From positions 37,316,050 to 37,380,049 of the forward strand of contig NC_079502.1 of NCBI RefSeq assembly GCF_030052815.1: a stretch of 64,000 bases of DNA. Reading direction: 5' to 3'. Under the pieces are notes generated by a model. The model saw only the letters and a list, made by a program, of their open reading frames with translations, made no database searches and was not told the origin of the DNA. Shown here piece after piece: positions 1 to 10,136 of this stretch; positions within the stretch are counted from its first letter, which is position 1, and each line of letters begins with the position of its first letter. Origin of the DNA: Hevea brasiliensis. Taxonomy: Eukaryota; Streptophyta; Magnoliopsida; Malpighiales; Euphorbiaceae. The position numbers and the translations under genes were made by a program.

Positions 1-1455
1 GTCAGTTGCTTTTCCTTCTGGGATTTTGCTCATAATGGCCGTTAACTTTCCATCTGCCTTTTGCCCATCTAAAATCTACTGTAGCAGGTTTGGCCTCACT
101 TGCAACTCAGCCAAAATAGTTCCATCTCGAATCAAAGATAGACGGGCATTCAATGATCTCAAAGCTGTCATGTATTTTTTGCTCAAAGCATCAGCAACTA
201 CATTTGCCTTCCCAGGATGATAGTCAATCACACAATCATAGTTCTTCAGGAACTCAATCCACTGCCTCTGTCTAAGGTTGAGCTCCCTCTGAGTTGGCAA
301 ATATTTTAGACTCTTGTGGTCTGTGTAAATGTAGCACTTTTCACCATACAAGTAATGCCTCCATATCTTCAGTGTGAAGATAATTGCTGCAAGCTCTAGA
401 TCATGGGTAGGGTAGTTCTGTTCATGTGGCCTTAGCTGTCTGGAAGCATAGGCGATCACTTTCCCCTCTTGCATCAATACACACCCTAACCCATTATGTG
501 AGGCATCACTATAGACCACAAAGTCCTTTCCGGACACTGGCTGTGTTAACACTGGTGCCTCTGTCAACATAGCCTTCAATTTCTCAAAACTGGTCTGACA
601 CTTGTCATTCCAGTCAAATCTGACATTTTTGTGTAATAACTTGGTCATTGAGCAGCTATTAAGGAAAATCCCTTTACAAATCTTCTGTAATACCCCGTTA
701 GCCCCAAGAAGCTTCTGACCTCAGTTGTATTCCTAGGAGGCTTCCATTCCATCACTGCTTCTATTTTCTTGGGATCCACCCTAATCCCATCAGCTGACAC
801 TATGTGTCCAAGGAATGCAATTTCATTCAGCCAAAAGTCACACTTAGACAACTTAGCATACAGCTTCTTTTCCCGCAGGGTTTACAGAACAATCCTCAAA
901 TGTTTATCATGTTCTTCCCTGGTCTTGGAGTACACCAGAATATCATCAATAAAGACCACTACGAACCGATCCAGGTATGGATGGAAGATATGGTTCATAA
1001 GGTCCATGAATGCCGCTGGTGCATTTGTTAGGCCAAAGGGCATCACCAGAAACTCATAATGCCCATACCGGGTCCTGAATGCAGTCTTTGGCACATCTGC
1101 ATCCTTCACCCTCAACTGATGATACCCTGATCTGAGATCAATCTTAGAAAATACTCCTGCTCCCTTTAACTGATCAAACAGATTATCAATTCTAGGCAAC
1201 GGATATTTGTTCTTCACCGTCACTTTATTCAACTGCCTGTAATCAATGCATAGCCTCAAAGTCCCATCCTTCTTTTTCACAAACAGCACTAGAGCTCCCC
1301 ATGGTGACACACTGGGGCGTATGAACCCCTTATCAAGCAACTCTTGCAACTGAGTTTTCAACTTCCTCAATTCAGTGGGTGCCATCCTATAAGGAGCAAT
1401 GGAAATGGGTGTTGTACCCGGCAGTGTCTCAATAGCAAATTCAACTTCCCTTTCT
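1..1455 (-). pseudogene. RT and RNase H of element A, broken
   Basis: The reading continues the protease across the inserted solo LTR (...GLPPE | REVEFAI...). The RT core is recognisable: [43 protein letters not shown] and the catalytic FIDD motif near base 945. An in-frame TAA (from CAA) follows at 879-881 and a 1-base deletion near 649 shifts the frame between the RT C-terminus and RNase H. RNase H (about 76-648) keeps the four acidic positions in [24 protein letters not shown] and VVADALS. The first 75 bases are the linker toward integrase. The product would have copied element RNA to cDNA in cytoplasmic particles; this copy cannot make a continuous protein. Confidence 0.93.
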
Positions 1456-2747
1456 TGTAACATCCTCCCCGTAGCAACTCCGTACATTCTACTGTTCCGG
1501 TGACCGGTGTCGGTCCGGACAGCTAGACCTTCTGGAAAAATATTTAAACTAAAGTCAGGAATCATAATTAACTCAAATATTAATAAGAAACACTTAGTAA
1601 AAATTTTAGAAATAAAATACAACCAAGTTAAACGAGTCGGTGCCCAAGCGATGGGTAACCGGAGGGAAGTTGCGGTTCTCGCAACGAGGTGCCCTAGACC
1701 CGGGGGAAAAATTATAAAATAATTTTTGGGACTCCAGAGAAGGGTAATTGAGGTTCCCATGGCATTAGAATGCCAAGAAAATACCTAGAAAAATTTTTCA
1801 ATCGGTACAGACAATTTTGACCCGTTAAGCCAAACGGAGGGCATTTTGGTCATTTCGCCTTCCGAAGTGATTTTTGGCCGACTTGTCCAGTTGAGTAAAT
1901 AATTAATATAACATAAAATATGAAGAAATATTGCTAGAAATTAAATTGAAAATGAGTAATGAAAGAAGAAAAGAAAACAAAACAAAAATGAAATAAAAAT
2001 CAAATTTATGACATAGGATGATGCAATTAAAACCCTATCAACCAATCATATTTAATCAAGCATAAGAATAAAAGTCAAAAGACCCTAAATTAAACCAAAA
2101 TTCTGCATCTTCTTCCTCCAATACGTGAACCTCTCTCTACTCTCTCTTCTTCATTTTTCTTCTTCCCCCAAGCTTAAATTTCCCACAATTCTCACCATAA
2201 AAACCCTAGCTCCCAACATTAAAAGTTGATTTTAGACCTTGATCAAGTGTTTAGTAGCAAAAAAAAGAGGAGAAGTGAAGGTTTAACAAGTTGGGAATTT
2301 TATCAAATAAGGTTAGTGCCTAATTCCACTTATATCTCTATTATTCCATGTTAATTACTTAAAATAAGTATGAATTTGTGAACCAAATGAATGAAAGTTA
2401 AGTGTATGTAGCCCATGGATTTTGGCTGCCCTAAGGAAGGAACAAGATTGATTGTTTTGATGGACTTAGAGTGGACTAAATATGATGTTTAAGGTAATTA
2501 TATACATGGATAATGAGTTAGGGTATTAACTAGGGTAACTAGTGTGAATCACAATGGGAAATTAGGGTTTTGGAGAGTGAAATTTGGTTTTGGCTTATGA
2601 AATTGTGAAAGAACATTATAATGGTCAATTAGTGACCATTTTAGGTAAGTTAAGCACAATTTGGACTGAAAAATAGAATTGCAAAGTGAAGAGGTAGGTC
2701 GCCCTAGGACAGCAGATAGGGACTGAAAATTCAGTCCCTTTGCACTG

Positions 2748-3425
2748 CCATAACCTGGGCTGTGTTAGTCCAATTGGTGTTTGGCCAATTGGACATGAAA
2801 CTAGGCTTATAATGGCACATTTTTGCTGAAGAAACCATGCCCAAAAGACCAAAGCAAGAGGACCAAAACTTGGCCCCAATCCGACACCCGCACAGCCCTC
2901 TGCAGAATTGACCAAATTAACAGTAACTGTTCATTTGGCCATAACTCACTGTAGATTTGGTCAATTGACCTGAAATTTTTACAGCAACAAGTTAAGATAT
3001 AGACAAACAACTTTCATGAAGGAACCTACCCCAAATTATGGCCAGAACCTAACCCAAATGGCAATGGCAGCCACTGTTCAAACCTGCAACTCTGCAGATT
3101 TTGATTTGAGCAGCCATGTTTGGATGGTTATAACTCTCTCTAGAAAACTCGGATTTAGGCGATTCTTGAACCGATGGAAACCTAAGGCATAGTAGAACAT
3201 TTCATATGAAGAAAGTTAGACCAAATTATGAACTTAACTTGGTCAAATTACTGACCAAAGTTGGACCAAAAATCTGCTAGCACCCAATATAGCAGCATGA
3301 ATAAAGGCACGTGAACAGTAAACTTATTTTGGCCATAACTTGAGCTACAAAACTCCAAATGGAGTGATTCAAAAAAGGAAATTCAACTAGAAAGAATAAG
3401 GAACAACTTTCATGTTTACCATTTC
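2748..3425 (+). repeat. Degenerate ~190-210 bp modules inside the type 1 LTR
   Basis: Blocks starting near 2748, 2937, 3124 and 3332 each open with a version of GGCCATAACT and close with a version of AACTTTCATGAAGGAAC. Several carry TGACCTGAAATTT and a degenerate AGACATAGAC in between. Spacing is about 187-208 bp. Similarity between blocks is only partial. The same arrangement occurs in the other long LTRs of the window. Confidence 0.7.
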
Positions 3426-3939
3426 CTCAAATTCCCACTGTAGAAATATCAAATGGAACAAAAAGATGAAGCACCAAATCTGAAAATTTTGCTCAATTAG
3501 CATTAAGCTTAAAAATGGTATTGGCAACCAATACCAACAAGTTTGAAATACAAAGTGTGGTATGTTTGAGGTGTTAAAACCAATACACCTATTTTCTATC
3601 CAAAAGTCAACATTTTTGTTGACCAATGAGGTGAATAGTGACACCAAAACCAAAAATTGGCAATTTTGCCAAAATGACCTAAGCTTTGAGAAAGTGACCA
3701 AAACTAACAAGTTTTGAATACAAAATATGGTATGTTGGGAGTATTAAAACCAATGTACCTATTGTTTATGCAAAAGTCAACATTTTAGTTGACTAATGAA
3801 ATGAATAGTGACATGAAAACTTGAAATCCAAAAATTGTGAAACTTAAAAATGCAAAATGCCCTAGTAGGCCTAATGTGATTGGTTTGGATAGTTTGGCAT
3901 GCCAATAGGGTATTGTTTTAGCAGTACTGCGAAAGGAAA

Positions 3940-4012
3940 GGCTTTATGCCTGTATTCATGGCTTTATGCACGTATTCATGGCTTTTATGCCCGTATTCAT
4001 GGCTTTTATGCC
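3940..4012 (+). repeat. 20-21 bp tandem repeat, about 3.5 units
   Basis: Units ggctttatgc(c/a)(t/c)gtattcat start at 3940, 3960 and 3980 (the third with one extra t), and a partial unit starts at 4001. It lies in the LTR where other copies have hairpins of the ATGGCT...AGCCAT kind, so it looks like a local expansion of that region. Confidence 0.85.
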
Positions 4013-4425
4013 AATTATGTGATATCATGGCTTTTTAGCCATACTGACTGCATACGTGGTTGACGTTCTGCGTCCCATGGTATGACGGCCCAAGGCACCG
4101 CGGTGTCCAGTGCCAACGAGCCGTTATCCAGTCCAGTCGTCCAGTATAGGTTACTTGGGGATGGAAAAGTATAACTGTAAATGAACTGATTGTTAAAGAA
4201 AATACGAAAATTAAATATCAGGAATGATTACGATAGAATACAAAGAAACTCAAGATCATGAAGAAAATAATTAACAAAATGCATGAAGAAGTTAATATCA
4301 TAAAACGTAATTAGCCCTCGACTAAACACTAAGTTGGTAATTATTCAGTTCTTATGAACACAATGGCTAAGAAATTACGATTTTTATATTGCATATTATT
4401 TCTTTCTATTTTATTATTTGCACCA

Positions 4426-4462
4426 CTAAGCTTTATGCTTAGCGCGTCGCTTTTGCAACGCG
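4426..4462 (+). other. Double stem-loop of the LTR (copy 1)
   Basis: SL1 is CTAAGC-TTTAT-GCTTAG (4426-4442); SL2 is CGCGTCGC-TTTT-GCAACGCG (4443-4462, 7 of 8 pairs). Preceded by CACCA. One of ten copies at the matching place in LTRs of this window. Confidence 0.7.
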
Positions 4463-5096
4463 TAGGTACTGAAGATTGGACAGAGGGCCCAGTAGACCAC
4501 AGATTCGGTAAGGCAGTTCACAGTTCTGCATAGTGTCTGTGTCACCTCACCGTCTGCAGTGCATTGGTAGGACACTAGGTGTCATTTTGGTATATTGTAA
4601 TTAATTTTATTTTCCTTTGTATAAATGAAACTTATGTAATGTATTTTGATTTTCATGTAAATAATGAAAATTTGTGTTTGTGAATGGAAAGGTAAATATT
4701 GATCTGTGACTGTTTAATGACTATCAAATGAAATGGATGATTGAGAACTGAAATTGAGAAATGTTGTTGAGATGAATGATTGAGAAATGAATGGTTGAAA
4801 AATATTGAGATTTTGATATTAGAGTTTGAGAATGGATGAATATGATTATTAGAAGTGTTTTTCACAGGTTCCGAAGAACTGTTTTCTCCATTTTTAGCCG
4901 GTACTCCGCCGGATTTTCTATAAAATTCTCGGAACCTCAAGTAAATAATAATTTTGATAAATGGCTTAAATAAATTATATTTCACAAGTTATATTCAAAA
5001 GAAAGAATAAAAATGAATTAAGATAAAATAGAGTGCTCGGCACACTGAGTGGCATAACTTGCTCGGCTACACTGTAGTCGGGTAAGGGGTGTCACA

Positions 5097-5640
5097 TTTC
5101 TGGTGGCAAACCAGGCAACTCTTCAGGAAATACCTTTGGGAAGTCTCTTACTGTGGGTATATCACTAAGGTTTGGCTTAGCCTGCCTAGTATCCACCACA
5201 TGTGCTAGGTAGGCTTCACAGCCTTTTCTCATCATTCTTCTTGCAACTGTGGCTGAGATGACATTGGACAAGAAATCTGTCCTTTCCCCCACAACTGTGA
5301 TCTCATTACCCTCTGAAGTTTTTAGAGAAATTCTCTTTAATTTGCAATCAACTATTGCCAGATGACGTGACAACCAGTCCATTCCCAAAATCACGTCAAA
5401 CTCATGGAAGGGTAACTCAATCAGGTCTGCCAAGAATTCATACCCCTGAATCCTCAACGGGCAACCCTTGTATACTTTGTTCACTACTACACTGTGGCCC
5501 AATGGATTAGTGATCGGAATGTCTTGGTCACTCTCCCCTACTAGTATCCCCCTTTCTACGGGTAAGTTGATGCAAATGTAGGAATGAGTGGATCCTGGAT
5601 CCACCAATGCATGCACAGGAGTATTGTAGAGGGAGAACAT
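5097..5640 (-). pseudogene. Aspartic protease region of element A
   Basis: Contains the plant Ty3 protease active-site block ALVDPGSTHSYI (Asp near base 5600), the downstream ILGMDWLSRH block and the linker TRQAKPNLSDIPTVRDFP leading to RT. The frame is continuous with the gag C-terminus upstream (open 5092-6270, minus) and is cut at GLPPE by the solo LTR at 5096. The protease would have cleaved Gag-Pol inside the particle. The stretch itself is undamaged, but the polyprotein around it is broken. Confidence 0.92.
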
Positions 5641-6905
5641 ACCCCTGATAACGTCCGGGGCATCTTGCTTCTCCTGAGCTCTCAGGGTATAATTTCTGGC
5701 AGGTGGTCTGTTATCTGGCCTCTCTGCTGGCTCAGATGCAGGCCTCTGTGATGGTCCCACTGCGTCAAATTTGCCAGATTTTCTACCTCTTTGTGGTGCA
5801 GGAGCAGGTCTGTCTGCTTGTGTTGGAGCAGTTGTAGTGGTTCTGCGTGGACAATTTCTCAGCTGATGCTCTGTCAACCCACATCTCAAGCAGGCACCAG
5901 TTACTCTCCAACACTCCCCCTTGTGCCATTTCAGGCAATGCGGACATGCAGAAGATGTTGGGGCTGGTCCCCTGAACCCCATCCCTGGAGAGCTGCCCAC
6001 TGATGGTGTGGACTGACCTCTCCTAGGGGTGAACTGTGGCCTGGGCCCCTGAGACTGACCCTGACCATGTGGCTGAGCTAAACTCTGTGCAGGTGGACCC
6101 TTGAACTTCTTTCCAAATGCAGGAGCTGAACTAGACTGACCGGGTCCCCTCTTCTCGTCTCTCCTTCTCAGTCCGCCACCGATTCTCACTTTTTCAACCC
6201 TTATTGCCGCTTCCACTAGCTTGCTAAATTCGTGATTCCCAAGGCGTGAGCTGGATCTTGATATTGTCATTCAGTCCTCTTGAATCTCTTGCACCTTTCG
6301 TTTCATTTGGGACTATCTCCTTCCATAACGGCTTAATCGGACGAATTCCTTTTCATATTCGCCACCGACCACCGCTCTGCCTCAGGTTAATAAACTCTCT
6401 CCTTCTCTCTTCCAGGTATACAGTACCCACATATTTCTTCTTGAATTCGGAGAGAAAGAAGTCCCAAGTTACAGCTTCTGGCTGCACTTCACAAGACACA
6501 GTGTCCCACCACTCATATGCATCGTCTTGCAGCAAGGATATGGCAGCTTCCAGGTTTTGCTCTGGAGTGCAGTGGAGTTGTTTTAAGACTCTGCCCGTTC
6601 TGTTCAACCAATTTTCGGCTGCAACAGAGTCATCTTCTCTCTTAACATAGAAGTCCACAGCTCCAAACTTCCTTAGCCTTTCCAGGTGTGATTTCTGCTG
6701 TGGAGCTGGTGATGGTGGTGGTGGTGCTGGCATTACCCCGGCCATTTGTTTAAAGAAGTCGGCCATTTGCTGAAACATGGCCTGTGGAGGCTGAGCAGGC
6801 TCTGCTTGAGCTGGCGGAGCAGATTCTCTCATGCCCCAGCCTCACCGCCAGTGGAGCATGACTCTCCACTTCCTCCTCAACAGCTCTCTGAGATGAAGGG
6901 TCCAT
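5641..6905 (-). pseudogene. Gag of element A, frameshifted
   Basis: Start chosen at the ATG at 6905 (MDPSSQRAVEEEVES), conserved in C, E and F just inside the PBS. A frameshift follows near 6840. The capsid-like part (6353-6832) has the conserved retrotransposon-gag block EQNLEAAISLLQDDAYEWWD and FKKKYVG. A second frameshift near 6270-6360 leads to a Gly/Gln/Pro-rich basic stretch and two zinc knuckles: CPHCLKWHKGEC (CX2CX3HX3C) and CLRCGLTEHQLRNC (classic CX2CX4HX4C). Gag would form the particle shell and bind element RNA. At least two frameshifts make it non-functional. Confidence 0.9.
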
Positions 6906-7014
6906 ATCCTATTCAAAATAAGAAAGATAAACAGATCTGCGTTAGTGTCACCTCGACTCTTACAAATGCAATGCATGGTATGGACTCAATCTAGGACCAG
7001 AAATGCCTAAACCG

Positions 7015-7027
7015 TGCTCTGATACCA
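7015..7027 (-). other. Primer-binding site of element A (initiator tRNA-Met)
   Basis: On the minus strand TGGTATCAGAGCA, complementary to the 3' end of plant initiator tRNA-Met, five bases inside the 5' LTR (ends at 7033). Unmutated. Confidence 0.9.
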
Positions 7028-7635
7028 CTAAATGTGACACCCTTACCTGCATCAGATACCCGAGTAAGCAATGCCACATGGTGTACCGGCACACTCTAAT
7101 ATACCTTAATTAATTTTCATCGTAATTTTGAATATAACTTGTAAAATATAACTCATTTAAGTCATTTATTGAATTCATAATTTATTTGAGGTTCCGAAAA
7201 TTTTATAGAAAATCCGGCAGAATACCGGCTAAAAATGGAGAAAGCTTCTTGAACTCGTTAAAAACACTTCCAATAAACAAATTCATTCATTCTCAACTCT
7301 AATATCAACACAAAACTCAATATTAAGATTTCAACATTTCAATTTCTATTCTCATTCATCATTCACATGTGATGTTCACATATAAATCACAAGTAAACAT
7401 TTACTTTTCCATTAACAAATACAATTTTCATAATTTACATATACGTCAATATACATTACACAAGTTTAATTACATATGAAGAAAATCAAAATTAAGTTAC
7501 AAAATGTCAAAATGACACCTAGTGTCCTACCAATGCACAAACAGGTTGAGGTGACACGCATAATCGAGCGAATCGCCGGATGGACTCACCCAGTCTGTGG
7601 TCTACTGGGCTCACGATCGGGGTCTCCAGTACCTA

Positions 7636-7673
7636 CGCGTGGCAAAAGCAACGCGCTAAGCAATAATACTTAG
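7636..7673 (-). other. Double stem-loop of the LTR (copy 2)
   Basis: On the minus strand SL1 CTAAGT-ATTATT-GCTTAG (7656-7673, one G-U pair) is followed by SL2 CGCGTTGC-TTTT-GCCACGCG (7636-7655). Confidence 0.7.
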
Positions 7674-7974
7674 TGGTGCAATAATATAATAGAAGAAAAT
7701 AGCAAGAAAATGAATGTGTATAGAATGTGTACGCTTTCTTTGTTTGGTATTGCTATATCCATTATTTCGTTAACGTTGTTCACTTTTATTCATTTGGTTG
7801 CCCCAAGTAACCTACACTAGACGAATGGACTGGATAACGGGTAAACTGGCACTGGGTACCTAGCACCTCGGGCCGTCACACCATCGGTCACATATGCATC
7901 TCCCGGTGTGCAAATGTAATGTAACAAGTCAGAATAATATCAGGCACAAGGCAAAGTCTCAATACAAAGTCAGA

Positions 7975-8052
7975 ATGGCTAAAAGCCATGAAATCACGGA
8001 ATGGCATATTGCCATATGCAGTACTGCTAACTGAACCCTATTGGCATGCCAA
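7975..8052. repeat. Cluster of four short palindromes in LTR
   Basis: Within 78 bases: atggct-aaa-agccat (7975-7989), atggc-atatt-gccat (8001-8015), the 10-bp palindrome gcagtactgc (8018-8027) and the 12-bp palindrome ttggcatgccaa (8041-8052). Related clusters occur near 31905, 39830 and 50565. Confidence 0.75.
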
Positions 8053-10136
8053 ACTATCCAAACCAATCTTGTTAGGTATACTAGGGCATTTGAAACTTTT
8101 AAATTCTTCAATTTGTGAATTTCATGTTTTGGTGTTACTATTCACCTCATTGGTCAACAAAAATGTTGACTTTTGGATAGAAAATATGTTCATTGACTTT
8201 GGCACTCCCAACATACCACATTTGGTGTTTAAAACTTGTTGGCATTAAGTGTTAATACCATTTCAAAGTGTAACCCAACACAAACAGAATTTTCAGTTTT
8301 GGTGAGTCAACTTCACTGTTCCATTGGACACTGTTACTGTAGGAATTTGAAGAAATGTAAAACATGAAAGTTTTTCCTTATTTTGTCTAGTTGAATTTCC
8401 TTTTTTGAATCACTCCATTTGGAGTTTTGTAGCTCCAGATATGGTCCAACAACCACAGCTGGCCGGATTCCCATTCTGCAGAAAATACCATATCTACAGT
8501 AACAGGAACAGTAACTTCCACTACCATTTGGGTTAGGTTCTGGCCATAATTTGGGGTATGTTCCTTCATGAAAGTTGTTTTTCTATGTCTTAACTTGTTG
8601 CTGTAAACATTTCAGGTCAATTGACCATATCTACAGTGAGTTATGCCCAAATGAACAGTTACTATTCATTTGGTCAATTCTGCAGAACCAGTTGCAGGGT
8701 ATCCGGATTGGGGCCAAGTTTTGGTCCTCTTGCTTTGGTCTTTTGGGCATGGTTTCTTCAGAAAAAATGTGCCATTATAAGCCTAGTTTCATGTCCAATT
8801 GGCCAAACACCAATTGGACAAACACAGCCCAAGTTATGGTAGTGCAAAGGGACTGAATTTTCAGTCCCTATGCTGCTGTCCTAGGGCAGCCTGCAACCTC
8901 ATTTTGGAATCCTATTTTTCAGTCCATTTGTTGGTCAAATTACCTAAAATGGTCACTAATTGACCATTAAAATGTTCTCTAACAATTTCCTAAGCCAAGT
9001 CACATTTTCACCTTTCCAAACCCTAATGTCCAACTAAATTTACTCATAACCTTAATTAACATACTTAGTTTAATGTCCATGTATATTAATACCTTAACCA
9101 TCATTTCTAGCCACTCAAATTTTATTAAAACAATCAACCTCATACTTCCATAGGGCTGCTGAAAATTTAAGGTACCATAACACATGTAATTTACTTCAAT
9201 TCCTTAAAATTTCTTAGCTCAAAATGATGTTCTAACTAGGATTTAAAAGAAGGAGAATGAAATTGTAGTACTAACCTCAAGTGGCAGAATTTTCCAAGCC
9301 CCTAAACTTCACTTTTATTCCTTTTCTTGGCTGCCAAAAGCTTTGTCTAGGTGTGGGATTAATTTTTGATGAAGGGACTTATGGGTTTTAGGGTGAGGAA
9401 GCATGGAAATTTAAAGCTTGAAAGAGCTTTCATGGAGGTGGCTATGGGACTAGGGTTTCGGCTGGTTTCTTTTGGGGAGGATGGCTGCTGCAATTTTGGT
9501 GAATTTAGTCTTCATTTAGTCTTTTATTTAGTTAGTCAAAGGATGGCTAAATTGTGATTGGTTGGTCGTTATAAATGACATCACCATAATGTCATAAATA
9601 GCCTTTTTCCTCAATTTCTTTTCTTTCCTCCACTACTCATTTTCAATTTTATTTCTAGTAATATTTCTTCATATTTTATGTCATATTAATTATTTACTCA
9701 ACTGGACAAGTCGGCCAAAAATCACCTCTGAAGGCGAAATGACCAAAATGCCCTCCGTTTGGCTTAATGGGTCAAAATTGTCTGTACCGATTGAAAACTT
9801 TTTCTAGGTATTTTCTTGGCATTCTAATGCCATGGGAACCTCAATAACCCTTCTCTGGAGTCCCAAAAATTATTTTATAATTTTTCTCCCGAGTCTAGGG
9901 CTCCTCGTTGCGAGAACCGCAACTTCCATCTGGTTACCCATCGCTTGGGCACCGGCTCGTTTAACTCGGTTGTATTTTATTCCTAAAATTTTTACTAAAT
10001 TTTTCTTATTAATATTTGAGTTAATTTTGGTTCCTGACTTTAATTTAAATATTTTTCCGGACATTCTAGCTGTCCGGACCGACACCGGTCACCGGAACAG
10101 TAGGATGTACGGAGTGGTTATCGGGAGGGTGTTACA

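Larger units (their letters stand above)
1456..5096 (+). mobile_element. Solo LTR, type 1, with TSD TTTCT
   Basis: Starts TGTAACATCC and ends GGGGTGTCACA, the same termini as the LTRs of element D. It is flanked by perfect 5-bp repeats tttct (1451-1455 and 5097-5101), and element A's pol frame resumes across it. At 3641 bp with no internal PBS, PPT or gag-pol, it is a solo LTR left by LTR-LTR recombination. It carries degenerate ~190-bp modules, a short tandem repeat at 3940-4012 and the double stem-loop at 4426-4462. Small open frames inside it have no recognisable product. Confidence 0.93.
1..10136 (-). mobile_element. Element A: Ty3/gypsy chromovirus, minus strand, 3' end beyond window
   Basis: Read on the minus strand the order is 5' LTR (7033-10136), PBS, gag, protease, RT, RNase H; integrase and the 3' LTR lie left of base 1. 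This order and the Met-tRNA PBS are those of a plant Tekay/Del-like chromovirus. A 3.6-kb solo LTR (1456-5096) is inserted at the protease/RT boundary. The right edge ends ...GGTGTTACA and abuts the integrase frame of element B, so A inserted into B; the expected right-hand target copy is tggca at 10137-10141, with its partner outside the window. Coding frames carry stops and frameshifts, so the copy is dead. Confidence 0.93.
7033..10136 (-). repeat. 5' LTR of element A (type 1, 3104 bp)
   Basis: On the plus strand it begins TGTGACACCC next to the PBS and ends GGAGGGTGTTACA, i.e. TGTAACACCCTCC...GGGTGTCACA on the minus strand. It carries the double stem-loop (7636-7673), a cluster of short palindromes (7975-8052) and the ~190-bp modules. 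The open frames inside (for example 9366-9557 plus) match nothing and are spurious. Confidence 0.93.

Noticed and set aside
7015..7027. tRNA-like sequence
   Set aside because: Only 13 bases complementary to a tRNA 3' end: this is a retrotransposon primer-binding site, not a tRNA gene.
9366..9557. 63-codon frame with ordinary amino-acid composition
   Set aside because: It lies in element A's LTR, antisense to the element; the equivalent region in other LTRs has no matching open frame.
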